From: Micractinium sp. NFX-FRZ | Taxonomy: Eukaryota; Chlorophyta; Trebouxiophyceae; Chlorellales; Chlorellaceae | DNA: 64,000 nt | Direction: 5' to 3' | Assembly: GCA_029339195.1 (NCBI GenBank) | Contig: JAPTJF010000235.1 | Span: 30,214-94,213, forward strand | Shown here: positions 47,344 to 58,807 of the stretch, in pieces | How positions within the stretch are numbered: the stretch's first letter is position 1 | Layout: each line of letters begins with the position of its first letter | Position numbers and translations under genes: made by a program | The notes under the pieces: generated by a model | What the model saw: only the letters and a program-made list of their open reading frames with translations | Databases searched by the model: none | What the model was told of the DNA's origin: nothing

Positions 47344-49961
47344 ATGGCTCCTGCCACCTGGCACTCGCTCACTGAAGAGCTGCAGGAGGCCATCCTTCTC
47401 AAACTGAGCGGCGCAGAGAGGTGAGCATGGCGGCCCTTGCTCAGGGGCATGCCCCTGCAGGTTGCCGACGCACACGCATTAGCCAGCTGCACCTGCCCAT
47501 GGCGTCAATTGCAGCAAGCCAGCCGCTCAGCAAGGGCATGACCTCGCTCACCATGCCCTCATTGGCTTCCACCCATGCTTCCACCCCTGCGGCCGCAGGC
47601 GCAGCCTTTCCTCAGTGTGCCGGCGCTGGCGCCAGCTGGCCACGGCGCACCACAGCCGCTTGTGGGTGGAGTTGCCGGAGCGCCGCCCCTCGTTCTCCCT
47701 CGATGAAAAGGCCAGCCTGCTTGCAGCGGCGGCCCGCCGGCCTCACCTCACCCGCCTGGATGTGGGGCAGCACCAGTGGGCGGATGATTCGCTGCTGCTG
47801 CTGCTTCTGCAGCAGCTGCCAGCGCTCAGGGAGCTCAGCTTTGCCACCATGATGCTGCTCGGCGGATATGTCGACCCGCCTGCGGTAAGGGGGCGCTGCC
47901 CGCCAGCGGTCTCCACGCTGGCTCACCTGCTTGCCTGTGCGCCAGTATGCCCCCCCCCCTGTCCTGCATGCACCACGGCACGCTGGCTGCCGAGCCTGCC
48001 GAGCCTGCGGAACAACGCAGGCTGCCTGCCTGCCTGCCTGCCTCGGCCTGCATGCGTCATCCTGCCCGACTGCCTGCCTGGCCCCCGCCTGCCTCGACGT
48101 GCCTGCCTGGCCCCCACCCGCCTGTCCACCTGCCAGCCTGCCTGACTGCCTGCCTGGCCCCGGCCCGCCTCCCCTTCAGCCTGCTACCCTACCTCCCCTG
48201 GTGTTTGCCTCCCTGCCCCGCTGCAGGAAGTTGCCCTGCTGGTGCCGCACCTCACCAGCCTGGCTCTGGGATCGCCTTCCGACCTGCCAGCCTGGCTGGG
48301 GCGGCTCGCAAGTCTGCAACTGCTGGACGTGTGCATGGGCATCGAATCAGGGGATGCTTTCGACCTGCCCAGCTCCCTCACACAACTGCGCCACCTCAGC
48401 GAGCTAAAAGTGCGCGCCTACGGGTCCGCTGACCCCGAAATCGCCTGTGATGAGTCCCTGCATGGGCTGCGTGTGCTGGCCGCCCTGCCCGCCCTGCGGT
48501 GTGTCAACCTCAGGGCGCTGCTCCTGGCGGATCTGGAGTGGGCCCAGGTGGGTGGGTGGAGCACTGCCTGCTGCTGGCGGGCAGGGGTGGCGGGCGGGTG
48601 TGAGGTGAATGGCTCAGCATGTGGGTGGCAGGGAAGGTGGCAGGCGCTGCCTCGGGAGGCTTGGCGCTGCCTCGTGTGGCGGGACATAGCCATCTGGAAG
48701 CGGGTGTCACAGACGGCCATTGCTGGTTAACCCCGGCCGGCAGTTGGCGACCGCTGCTGCTGTTGCATTGCCACCATGCGCATGCTTGGTGCCCGCCTGC
48801 CACCTACATCTCCCACTCTTGCCTGCTGCCACCCTGCGCCTGCCCGCCCCTTCTCTGCTGGCTCAATGCCGGCATGGCGACCCGGTTCGTGTTGACCTCC
48901 TGCTGCTGCAGAGCCTAACCCAGGTCACAGAGCTGCGGCTGTCGGGCATCCGCTGGCTGGCACCGGACCCCGACGGCTTGCTTGCCGTGCCAGACCAGCA
49001 GCAGCTGGACGCAGCGCTGCGCCCGCTGACCCAGGCAAGGCGGGGCGGAGCATGGGGGTTGAGGGGAAAAGCGTGGCTGGCCAGTGTTTTTAAAGGAACA
49101 TGCGTGGCTGGCATGGCGGGATGGCATACACGCTGCTTTGGCATGACCTGAACTGGCCGGTGCCCCCTGCCAGCGCAGGGGTAGCTGTGCTGCTGTTCTG
49201 CCACTCCGCCGCGTGCAGTGCGGGCGGGCGCGTGGTATCTCCTCGCCCATCCTCCACCCGCCACCCAATGTCCCCCGGGCGCTTCTCGGTATCCCAATCT
49301 TGCACTCCCTGCGCCTGCCCTCTGCAGTTGCGCTGCTTGGAGCTGGCGTATGCTGAGCTGGCAGAGCTGCCCGCCAGCGTGGCAGCCATGAGCCGCCTGC
49401 AAGCGCTCGAGCTCTGGGAAAACGCTGGGCTGAGGGGGCTCCCTCCGGGCCCCTACCAGCGCTCCCTGACCCGCCTGTGCCTGGGAAGGGCCACTGGGCT
49501 GGAGCCCAGGTGGGTGGGTGGGTGCCAGGGCAGGGCAGGGCAAAGTGCAGCGCTCAGCGCAGCACGGTGCAGAGCAAAGTGCAGTGCTCAATGCAGCGCG
49601 GTGCAGCGCACCACAGCACAAAATAGCACAGCAGCACGCAGCGCATCTTACGCAGCACGGCATGCGCATGCTTGCCTGATACCCCACTCCATCTCCCCCT
49701 CCCGTGTGCTGCTGCTGCAGCGGCGCGCTGGCGGCGCTGCAGGGCATGTCGTCCCTTCAAGAGCTCAACGTGTCCGACTCGCCACTGGAAGCTGTTGAGA
49801 CCCTGGAAGGCCTCATCCCAAAGCTGCCCTCCCTACGGCGGCTGGTGCTGTGGAACAAGAGGCTGGAGGGTGCAGAGTATGGGGCCGCTGTGAAGAGGCT
49901 GCAGCAGCGCCTGCCGGCCCAGGTTGAGCTCGCTGCCGGCGACTGCTTCCGCGACGATTGA
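47344..49961 (+). CDS. F-box and leucine-rich-repeat protein
   Basis: Six exons: 47344..47420, 47599..47884, 48227..48547, 48912..49034, 49328..49509, 49721..49961, giving 409 residues. The N-terminus is an F-box (about 5-45): WHSLTEELQEAILLKLSG, then SLSSVCRRWRQLA, with LWVEL closing it. The rest is a run of irregular leucine-rich repeats such as LPALRELSF, HLTSLALGS, LASLQLLDV, LRCLELAYAEL, LQALELWENAGL and LQELNVSDSPL. By family it would be an SCF ubiquitin-ligase adaptor whose repeats bind the substrate; the substrate is unknown. The intron after 49034 uses a GC donor (CAG|GCAAGG). Confidence 0.9.
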
Positions 49962-50078
49962 CCGCACACGCGGGGGCACAACACGCTCCCGTGGATGTAG
50001 TGTGCACATGCCACACACCAGCATGCCACAGCCGTAGCTCCGAGCGCTGAAGCCCAGAGGCAAGTGTAGGCCAGCAAG

Positions 50079-50083
50079 TTACA
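50079..50083 (-). terminator. Putative TGTAA polyadenylation signal of the plastid-type gene
   Basis: TTACA on the plus strand, about 385 nt past the stop at 50467 and only about 120 bp from the end of the convergent F-box coding region. Confidence 0.4.
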
Positions 50084-50243
50084 GCAGCATGGCGATGTGA
50101 ACAGGAGTGGGAGTTCAAAACAGAGGGAGACACGAGTGGGTGTGGGTGTCGACGCAAAAGTCAGGTTGTGTTGATGCGAGACGGTGGCGGCTCAAATGCA
50201 CGACACACGTGCCTCATCGGTCTGCTAGCTGTGCTCAGGGCAA

Positions 50244-50327
50244 GCACCAGAAGCCAGCTCCGCCACACAGGGAAAGCACCAGCAGCCAGCTCCGCCACAC
50301 AGGGAAAGCACCAGCAGCCAGCTCCGC
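50244..50327. repeat. Tandem repeat, 32-bp unit, nearly three copies
   Basis: A unit containing CCAGCTCCGCCACACAGGGA and AAGCACCAGCAG is repeated almost exactly in the 3' flank of the plastid-type gene. Confidence 0.85.
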
Positions 50328-50466
50328 ATGTTGGGCAGCGGGTGCAACAGATTTGCCTTGCTCCAGCAAGGCCGCGGCTCTTGGCAGCCACCAGCTTGTT
50401 GGCTTTGAACATCGGCAGCCGCCCCGCTGCGCACTGGCACATTGCAGCGTTCAACCGGCAGCCTGA

Positions 50467-52224
50467 TCAGTAGTCTGCCGCGGGGCTGTCAAACTCATCA
50501 TAATCGCCCGCCTCCTCGCTCTCCTCGTCATAGTCTCCCATCAAGTCCTTCAGCATCTCCTCATCCCAGCCACCCATCACATCCTCCTGTCAAGAGGGAG
50601 AGAGGGGACACGAGGCAGCAAGACGGGCTGGGGTGAGCGAGAAGAGGGGCACGGCCACATGTAGTTTCTCAGCGGCTGCTCATCCCACCCACCCGCCCAT
50701 CATGTTCCTCGTGTGCATACGAGGGAGTGCCTGTGGTCGAGCAAGCGCCTCGGGCCGAAGCAACACGTTTCTCTCGCCCAGCCCGCCCGCCGCACTGCGG
50801 AGACATCGACACCACCCCACACCCAGCACCCATAGCACCCATAGCACACGTGATTACACCTCTGTGCCTCACCTCTGGCTCAGGCACCAGCCCGTCCTCG
50901 TCCAGCCCGCCCACGCCCCGCTGCGACCCCTCCCAGTTGCCCAGCGCCTGCACGCCCGCGCCGCCCGCCTGCATCCCCGCCAGCCAGTGCACGTCGTACG
51001 CCTGCGGGCCGCGGGGAGGGGGAGAGGAGAGGCAGGGGTGAGGGGGCTGGAGGGCTGGGGCAGCACAGCTGCCCGGCACGGCTGCAAGGGTGCCACAGCT
51101 GTGCAGAGCTGCACAGCGCTGCGGTCTAGCACAGCGTGCGCCCGAGGTCCCCTCGTGGGCACACTCTCTCTCGCTCTCACTCACCCGGTCGCCCATCTGC
51201 TGCGCCACCCGCCTGCCCCAAACCCTGGCTCATCCACACATGCCCGCCCGCCCCACGCACCGCACACCGCACCCCACCCACCCAACACCACGTACACACA
51301 ACCACCCCACCCACCATCTCCAGCTCGGCCTCATCGATGGTCCCCATCTGCCTCGCCTCCTCCAGTGCCCCCATGTACTCCGCCAGCCGCTGCACCTCCA
51401 GCTGGCTGCAGCAGATCGCAGAAACTGGAGGTTTAAAACCGCTCTGGGTGCGGGGCCGCGAGTGACGAGGGAGGCGACTGAATGGGAGGAGTATGCGAGC
51501 GGGGGCGGTGCACAGCAGCCTGCTTGGCGCGTTGCCGTTGCTTCAGACCTCGAAGCCTGCCTGACTGCGTGATTGCCTGACTGTGTGTGCGCCCGCCTGC
51601 CTCCTTGCGCAGCCACCAGGCAACCTGTGCTTGCCCCGCTCAACCCCGCTGCTGCTCTCATGCTTGCCTGAGGGCGGGCACGGCGTTGAGGCGGGCGCGC
51701 ACAGCATGCTCCCAATCGGGCAGGCTCTCCACTGTGTCAATTGTCACGACGTCATCCCTGCAAGTGAGACGGAGTGAAGCAGAGGGGGGAGGGTGGGGGG
51801 AGGACAGGAGCGAGCAGAGGCAGGCAATCACTGAATCGTCGTGAACACATCATCCACCCTTTGAGGGCAGGAAAGAACTAGGGGAAGGCAGCACCTGCCA
51901 TGCCCTGGAAGGCAAGCAGGCAGGCAGGCCAGCAGGCAGCCGATGGGTCTTGTCGAGAGATGGGGCGGCAGGTGTGGTTGGGCAAGTGGCCGGAGCTAGG
52001 CGGCACTAGCAGGCTGAGCGCAGCGGGCAGTGCAGCAGGGGAATGCAGAGCGACGCGCGTTTGGTGGCTTCAGGGGTAGTGACAAAGCAGGGTAATCCAC
52101 ATGGTTGTGTTCGGTTCTCAACAACGAATAGGAGCTATTCGTCATCAGCCAACGGCGCGCCGGGTGCAGGTGCAGGTACGCAGGCGGGCAGCCAGGCAGG
52201 CAGGCAGGCAGGCAGGCGGGCGGG

Positions 52225-52269
<45 letters not shown>

Positions 52270-54045
52270 CAGGCGCAGGTGCCCACTTTCCCGCACTGGC
52301 ACCCCGGCACTTCTCCCCTCGCCGCAAAATTTCCACACAAAACATGCCAGCAGAGACACAAACGCAGGCAGGCCATCAGGGCCTGCCATGCCCTGTGATG
52401 CTGACGCTCAAGCTCGTGCTTGCCCACCTGATGCGCAGGCGCAGGTCGCGGGAGGGGGTGTCGGGCGGCGCCAGGCGGTGCACCTCGCAGCGCGTTAGCG
52501 TGGCGGCCTTGCCATCCAGCACATAGATTTCGTCAAAGCTCAGCCGCTCCTCCTCTGACTCGCTGTCTACCACTGGCACCAGATAGTAGCGCCACACCTG
52601 GGGGCAGCAGCAAACAAGATCAAACACACATTAGCGGTGTTCTGGTGTGGGAATGGGGGTCAGTGGTTTGCCGACCGGCCTGGGAGGTGGGTAGCGACGC
52701 AGGAGGTGGGTGGGCGGGACACAGAGGAGTGGAGGAGCAAGGCGGGGGCCAGCGGGAGCTTGGCACGCATGCATGGATGGGCACCGCCACGCTTAGAGGT
52801 GAGCAGGGTGTGGGATGTGAGCCAAGTATACATTGCGCCGGGGGTGGGTAGCCCGCCGGTGCATTTCTAACAGCGGCCGCTGTGGCTGTGGGCGGGGTCC
52901 GACTAGACTGCCGGCCTGGGAAGGGGCGCAGCAGCCTGTGTATATCCCGCCAGTTGTGTGCAGGCGCAGGGCAACGTGGGTGCAGCGCAACACCCCTGAG
53001 CACACAGCACTTTCCCCCTGCCTTAAGCGCTGCTGACTCAGCAGGGCCCGGCAAGCACAGCGTCGCATCCACGGGTGGCACAACACACTGCAGCACCCAG
53101 CACATTAATTCAGGGCAGCGACACCCCAGGCAGCACGGCGCTCTCAGAGCCACACACCACAGCACCCCGTCCCGCCCCACCCGCCTCCCAGCTGGCACTG
53201 CACCGCAGCACCCGGCACAGCACAGCGCAGCACCCGACAGCACACAGCACTGGCCTGCCCCGCTTGCTCACCCACGTCTTGCGGTCCTTCCCCCCAATCC
53301 AGTCCCCCTGGAACTCGCTGTAGAACGGTACCGCCTGGTACTCCTGTACCGCCTTGGTCACCTCCCCCAGGCCCTCAGGCCGCCGCCAGCCGCCGGCCTC
53401 GCTGTCCACGCTGCTGCTGCTGCTGGCCGCCTGCATGTCTATGGTGACGTAAGAGTCCTGCAGGTCCAGCTTGCCGTCTGCGCTCTCGGCGATGAGGAAC
53501 TCGCAACCCTCCTGCAGGGTGGGTGATCAGATGAGGGCAGGAGGGGCCCCAGAGGGAGTGCAGCAGTGACGCAGGCGTGTGGCTGTAATCGAGGCGCAGG
53601 CAGGACGGGCATTTCGCGCTGGAGGCACATGCATGTCTGCCTCCCCGGATGCAGTCAATGCAGCACCCATCTGAGGTGCCCATCTGAGCCCAAGAAAGGG
53701 GGCACCCACCAGCTGGAAGGAACGGTAGCCTGGGCGGCCAGGCACAAGCTCTGCTTCCACCTCCTCTGCCGCCTCCGCCGCCTCTGCCGCCGCTCGCGCT
53801 AGCAGCGGGCGCCGCCGCCGCGCCCTGCTGCTGCCGCCGCTGAGATGTTGCTGCTGCTGCGACGAGAGGGCCGCCTCGAGCCGCGTTGCACAGCCACGCC
53901 TCTGCTGCCGCTGCTGCTGCCAGCCCGCAGTGCAGCGCGCGGCTGGGGGGCAGGAGCTGCTGCGACAGCAAGCCTCTCGTCCACTGGCGACTCGCTGCAG
54001 CTGCATGGCCGCAGCAGTGGTGCTCTGCAGTGCAGCCACCGACAT
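50467..54045 (-). CDS. Unknown, probably plastid-targeted protein with acidic C-terminus
   Basis: Seven exons: 54045..53710, 53511..53272, 52597..52428, 51757..51668, 51405..51315, 51001..50873, 50586..50467, giving 391 residues. The first 70 or so residues are rich in Ala, Ser, Gln and Arg and poor in acidic residues, like an organelle transit peptide. The middle has ordered-looking stretches (ESADGKLDLQDSYVTIDM, DWIGGKDRKTW, WRYYLVPVVDSESEEERLSF, YVLDGKAATLTRCEVHRLAP), then a probable helix (LAEYMGALEEARQM). The C-terminus is strongly acidic (MLKDLMGDYDEESEEAGD). The intron after 51668 uses a GC donor. I do not recognise the family. It stands head to head with the thylakoid pentapeptide-repeat gene, 242 bp apart, which fits a plastid role but does not prove it. 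Confidence 0.8.
52193..52268. repeat. (GGCA)n tetranucleotide microsatellite
   Basis: About 19 units of AGGC/GGCA with two GGCG variants lie in the intron between exons 52597..52428 and 51757..51668. Confidence 0.9.
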
Positions 54046-54287
54046 GCTGAAGTGCAGCACCGACACGCCTGCGGCCCTTCTAAGTGCTCAGGGTTATATG
54101 TGAGCGTAGCAGGGGTTCACAGAATGTGCATGCAAGGCGTTTGAGGCAAGGCTTTTTGCGAGCGCCTCATGCAGCCAGCTGGCCAGCTTGACCACAAAAC
54201 GCGGGTCGTTTCCGCCCATCGCCGCTTCCCTCTGCCATCGGCACATCCACAAAGTATCGCACGTGGCCAGATTGCTGCCGAGCCACC
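54046..54287. promoter_or_regulatory. Probable bidirectional promoter between the plastid-type and pentapeptide genes
   Basis: 242 bp lie between two diverging start codons. No TATA-like box was recognised. Confidence 0.5.
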
Positions 54288-56169
54288 ATGGCCTCTGCCC
54301 TCTGCCCCACCAAGCCCCTTCAGCGGGCAACCATCCCATCGCAGCAGGCAGGCCGGCGCACGACCGTGGTGGTCTTCGCAGAGCAGCGGCAGCAGCAGGG
54401 CCCACTGGCGGCGGGCGCGGGGGCGCTGGCGGCGGCGCTGCTCCTAGTGTCCGGCCCGGCGGCCGCTGAGCTCAACAAATTCGTGAGTGCAGATGCCATC
54501 CACACCTCAGCTCCCTACCATGCTGCCACTTCTTGGCTCCGCCGCATGTTCTATTGCACCACGCCTCCGTGCGCATCCGCCGTGCCAGCCATCGCCTCCC
54601 AAACCTCCTGCCTGCCTGCCCGCCTGCCTGCACGCGCTCACTCCACGCGCCACCCGCACTGCACCTGCACTGAACTCTGCAGGAGTACAATGCTGGTGGC
54701 GAGTTTGGCAATGGCACGGCGCTGCAGTACGGCGAGGCTGATGTGAAGGTGAGATACATGCGGGGGCAGTGGCTGGCGGTGATACAGGCTGGATACTGGT
54801 GCCCGCACACTGCACAATGTGCGAGAGGAGGTGGAAGCCGGAATCAAGTGTGCCCTGTGCGCCAAGGGCACACCATCTGCCCAGCCGCACATCCATGCGT
54901 CCTCGCTCCAAGCTGCAACGCCAAGCAGGCAGGGTGGCCACTTGGCCACTGCCCGCCTGGCCACTGCCCGCCTCCCTCCATGACCCTCCTTCCCACATAT
55001 GCATTTACCCACCCACACACCACCCGCCCGCCGCCTCTCTCGCACCATCCTGCTGCAGGGCCGCGACTTCAGCAACCAAAACCTGCAGCGCAGCAACTTC
55101 ACGGCCGCCGACTGCCGCGACGCCAACTTCTCCAACTCCCAGCTGCAGGCGGCGTACTTTATGAAGGTGAGTAGGAGCGGGGGGGCAGAGAGAGGGCCTG
55201 TTAGGGCCGGCATGCGTCGCCTGTGGATCCATGAAGTTAGGGCTGCTTGCCAGCTGCAGGCGGCATGCTGAACCATCTCCTCAGCCCGCAAAACAACGCG
55301 CAGGGTGAGCATCCCCTGCCTTCCACCCCACCCTCACACCGCCACCCGCATGACCGCTCCACCCCCGCCGCCGCCTGCAGTCCGTCCTGGCCCACGCCAA
55401 CATGGAGGGCGCTGACCTGTCGGACACCCTGATGGACCGTTCCGTCATTGTGGAGGCAAACCTGAAGAACGCCATCCTGCAGCGCGCCGTGCTGACGCGC
55501 AGCGACCTGACGGGCGCCGACATTTTCGGCGCCGACTTCTCAAACGCGCTGCTGGACCGGACGCAGCAGATTGTGAGTGGGGGCGCCGCGGTGGGCCAGT
55601 GTTGCGTGTGCGCTGTGGTTGGATGCGGGCTGGGGCACAGGGGGAAGCATGTGACGGTGCGGCAGGTGGGGGTGCAGGCTGCAAAGGTAGCGTTTGTGTG
55701 AGAAGGCAGGGCAGCGGGGCCAGCCGACGCATCACATGCGCTGCTGGGCAACAGGATGCAGCGGATGCTGGGTGATGGGTGGTGGGGAGCATGGCAGCAT
55801 GACGGAAAGGAGAAGATGGACCGGCGCATGCACGCGGGGCAGCCAGGCAGGCGAACAGGCGATACGTGGTCTTGGCAGCCAATCAGAGGCATGCCTGCTG
55901 TGCCCCTCTCCGCTGCATCTGCCTCACCCTTGCCTCCACCTCTCCCAAGCCCCACTCGGCCCCCTCCCCCTGCCCCGCCGTCCCCACAGGCGCTCTGCAA
56001 GTACGCTGACGGCATCAACCCAGTGACTGGAGTGGAGACCCGCAAGAGCCTGGCATGCGGCAGCAGCCGCCGGTTCAAGGCCTCCTCGCCCTCGAACCCC
56101 GAGGGCCCCCAGGTGCCCCAGGCAGAGAAGGACGCCTTCAACGCCTCCACCCCCATCTACCGCCAATGA
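54288..56169 (+). CDS. Thylakoid-lumen pentapeptide-repeat protein
   Basis: Five exons, all in phase 0: 54288..54482, 54683..54748, 55059..55166, 55381..55572, 55990..56169, giving 246 residues. The start is bipartite. A Ser/Arg/Gln-rich plastid leader is followed by a hydrophobic lumen-targeting segment ending VSGPAAAE. About 90 residues of A(D/N)LXX pentapeptide repeats then form the usual right-handed beta-helix: FSNQNLQRSNFTAADCRDAN, AHANMEGADLSDTLM, AVLTRSDLTGADIFGADFSN. The C-terminus LCKYADGINPVTGVETRKSL followed by ACG is the conserved cap seen in plant lumenal pentapeptide proteins of the TL15/TL20.3 type. The biochemical role of that family is not established. Confidence 0.92.
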
Positions 56170-57143
56170 GCGCCCGCCTGCTGATGTGGCCACCAAACGC
56201 CCATCCACCGCCAGCGAGCGCCCCCATCTCAATGGCGGTGACCAAGCCACCTGGTTCCAGCGAGCGCCAGGGCACCACTGCTGGCGGGCTGACCTGCGGC
56301 TGTGCCCACCCGCCGGTCCCAGTAAACGCCCGGCAGTGGGCGCTAGCGGCGGGGCTCCTGTGCGCGTCAGACTCGTGCTTTGAGTGTGCTCGCCTGCCGC
56401 CTCTCAAGAGCCGGCTACCAATCCCCCCCCGTTATGAGAAGAGCTCCTCCTGTCCCTGCACTATACTATGCCTTGCCAGGAGACTATCCCGGAGTCTCCA
56501 GCGGGCCCCTTCGGTTTTCTCCCGCTCCCCAGCGCTTGAAATTCGTTCCCTCCGCACGCCGGCAAAGACGCCGCAGCCGGCCCCCATTGCCGCTGCGCGC
56601 CGTCACTCAGGCCATGCCGGCGCTTCCTCTGGGGCCGCCTTTTCCTTTTGTGTGTATTCAAACCCCCCTCCCCCCCCCATTCTTTCCCTTCCCAAAGCTG
56701 CACCTCGTAGCCTCGAGCTGCGCCGCCTCCTGGGCAGGCCCTGCGCCACACCTCCCCCAGTTTTGATTTCCCACGCCCGCTCCGGCCGGAGCACATGCAG
56801 CTGTGTGTGTTTGATGCCTGTCTTATGATCATGATCAATTTACCCACCCCTCTGATTAGCCGCCTTGTTGCAACGAACGAAAACTAACAAACACACCTTT
56901 GAGGCGCATGCAACTGGGGAAACGCAGGCTGGGCAGGAGCATGCCATGCGGAGCACGCCAGTGGCGGCAGGCACACGGGCTGGTGGTGACCTGGCGGGCT
57001 GCTGGTGTGCATGCCTAGCTCCTACCACCAACCGTCCTGCCAACTAGCGGGAAGCTTGCCTTAAGGCGCGCACCAGCTTAAGCTGCCGCCGCTGCAGGTG
57101 CATCGTACCCTCTGCAGCGCGTCATGCCTGCACTCACAGTCAC
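56170..57143. other. Convergent intergenic region
   Basis: 3' flanks of the pentapeptide gene (plus) and the small hydrophilic gene (minus). The sequence is pyrimidine-rich on the plus strand and has no supported exon. No TGTAA was found on either side. Confidence 0.5.
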
Positions 57144-58624
57144 TCACAGCTGGCCGGGCGGCTGCCCCATGGGCCCCTCGCCCTCGGCTGACTTGCTGGC
57201 GGGGAAGCCGACCTCAGGGGTGCGCGTCTCGCCGGTGCCGCCGGTCCGCATCTTCTCCTGCGGGGGCGGGGGTGCGCAGGCAGCGAGGGACACAGTGAGG
57301 AGGTATTAGGGGCCGGCGCAAGGCAGGGTGAGGGCAGGGGTCAAGCCCGCCCGTCACCCTGCCTTCACACAACCACCATTCATTTACAGCCATCAGCACT
57401 CAACTCAACCTCACCTCGAGTGCCCCGGCCACGCCGCCCACCCAGCTCTCAGACAAATCGTTACCTGCCCTCACACACGCGTACACACCTGCCAGGAACC
57501 CGTCACCGCTACCTTGGTACCGTTTGAATGCAGCTCTGCATTTGCACACAAAATGGCTTGGCTTCCTTCCACAGCACAACCCTTGCAACCCAAACCCACC
57601 ACAGAACCAAGAAAGCCAGCCCACCTCTGCCACTTCCGTCAGGTTGCGTGCGCGCTCCGTCAGCGGCTCCATCCCGCTCTTGTGCGTCTCCGTGTCAATG
57701 TTGGAGGCCACGCCGCCACCAGAGCCCTCATGCTTGTGCTGCGCATGGGGTCGGGGAGCGGAACGCAACGTGCTTGTGCGGGCAGAACGGGTTGTAGTGT
57801 CAGGGCTTGCGCCAACAGGTGGGAGGCCAGCCGCTGCGCCGACCCTCTTGCCAATGCTTCAGAGGATGGGTGGCAAATGCGGGAGCGCAGCAACCCTCAC
57901 ACCCCACCCACCACTTCACAGCTGTAGTGGTTGGCAACCTGCACCCACCAAACCCCACCAACTGATCCACAACCAAACAATGCAACGCCGATGACACGCC
58001 GCACCGTTGCGCGGTTGAAGCGGTCGGCAATGTCAGCCGGCACCTTCACCGTCACTTCGCCGCCTTGGGCTGCAGTGGAGAGGGGCAGACAGGGAGGCAG
58101 GGGAGGGAGGTGGGGAAGGAGGGGATGCTACCTACTCTGAACTACGTAGCACACCCAAGTGGGGATCACGACTAAATACCTTAAGGCTTGCTGAACCCCT
58201 ACTTTGGCAGGGGGCAACCGCACAGCGCACCACCGCATGGCGCTGCCCACCGGTGCAGCTCAAAGGCCGCCCCCTGCCGGGCTCACCTCGGATCTGGCTG
58301 GGCGGCAGGCCGTACTCTGTGCCCTGTGCCTGCCCAGGCACGGGCTTTGCGCTCTGCACGGGGAGGTGGGTGGGTTGTGGGCTGGGATGTTGGCTGTCTT
58401 ATGAGCAGCGCCGAGCGGCGGGCGCAGCGGGGCAAGGCGGGTGCATGGGCGGCCTGCGAGCAGCAGCCCTGTCGGCAATTGGTTGGCAAGGGCTACCCCT
58501 GCATGTCTTAAGCGCGAGGCCCTGCCACGAGGCTGCTCTGGCAGGCGACAAGAGTCCAAGGCGACGAGCAGCCCGAGCAAGGCAGGAAACGCACCGAGCC
58601 TCCGGAGTGACCCCCAGTAACCAT
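57144..58624 (-). CDS. Small hydrophilic, probably disordered protein
   Basis: Five exons: 58624..58595 (ten codons), 58353..58287, 58069..58005, 57738..57625, 57257..57144, giving 129 residues. The protein is rich in Gly, Thr, Glu, Pro and Lys, with no transmembrane segment and no cysteine. Sample stretches are GTEYGLPPSQIR, GGEVTVKVPADIADRFNRAT, HKHEGSGGGVASNID, ERARNLTEVAEEKMRTGGTG and EGPMGQPPGQL. The composition recalls stress-type hydrophilins, but no family motif is certain. The very short first exon rests on its ATG, the TCG|GTGCGT donor and the continuing frame, so it is the weakest part. It diverges from SDR copy 2. Confidence 0.7.
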
Positions 58625-58807
58625 GCTGGTGTGCTTCCGGGTGCTGTTTATGCAATGTCGACGAGAAACAGAAAGAAGAAATGCCGCCTGGGCTGCTGGT
58701 GGGCAGCTGGCATTGAGGGGCTGCCCCCTCAGCACATGCTGACTCGCTCACTTCTCACCCTCGTTCTCTTCTCGGCCTCCACAGCCGTGTTTGTGACACA
58801 TCCCACC
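58625..58807. promoter_or_regulatory. Probable bidirectional promoter between the small hydrophilic gene and SDR copy 2
   Basis: 183 bp separate two diverging start codons. The SDR copy 2 start shares TCCCACCATGCCGGGCCTGC with SDR copy 1. Confidence 0.45.

Larger units (their letters stand above)
49962..50466. other. Convergent intergenic region with a 32-bp triplicated repeat
   Basis: 3' flanks of the F-box gene (plus) and the plastid-type protein (minus). It contains a minus-strand TGTAA at 50083..50079 and a tandem repeat at about 50244-50327. No gene is seen. Confidence 0.55.

Noticed and set aside
52193..52268. Regular repeat array resembling a CRISPR
   Set aside because: It is a simple tetranucleotide microsatellite without spacers, inside an intron of a eukaryotic gene.
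56170..57143. Open frames suggesting a gene between the pentapeptide and small hydrophilic genes
   Set aside because: No splice-linked model, no recognisable motif, and composition consistent with pyrimidine-rich 3' flanks.
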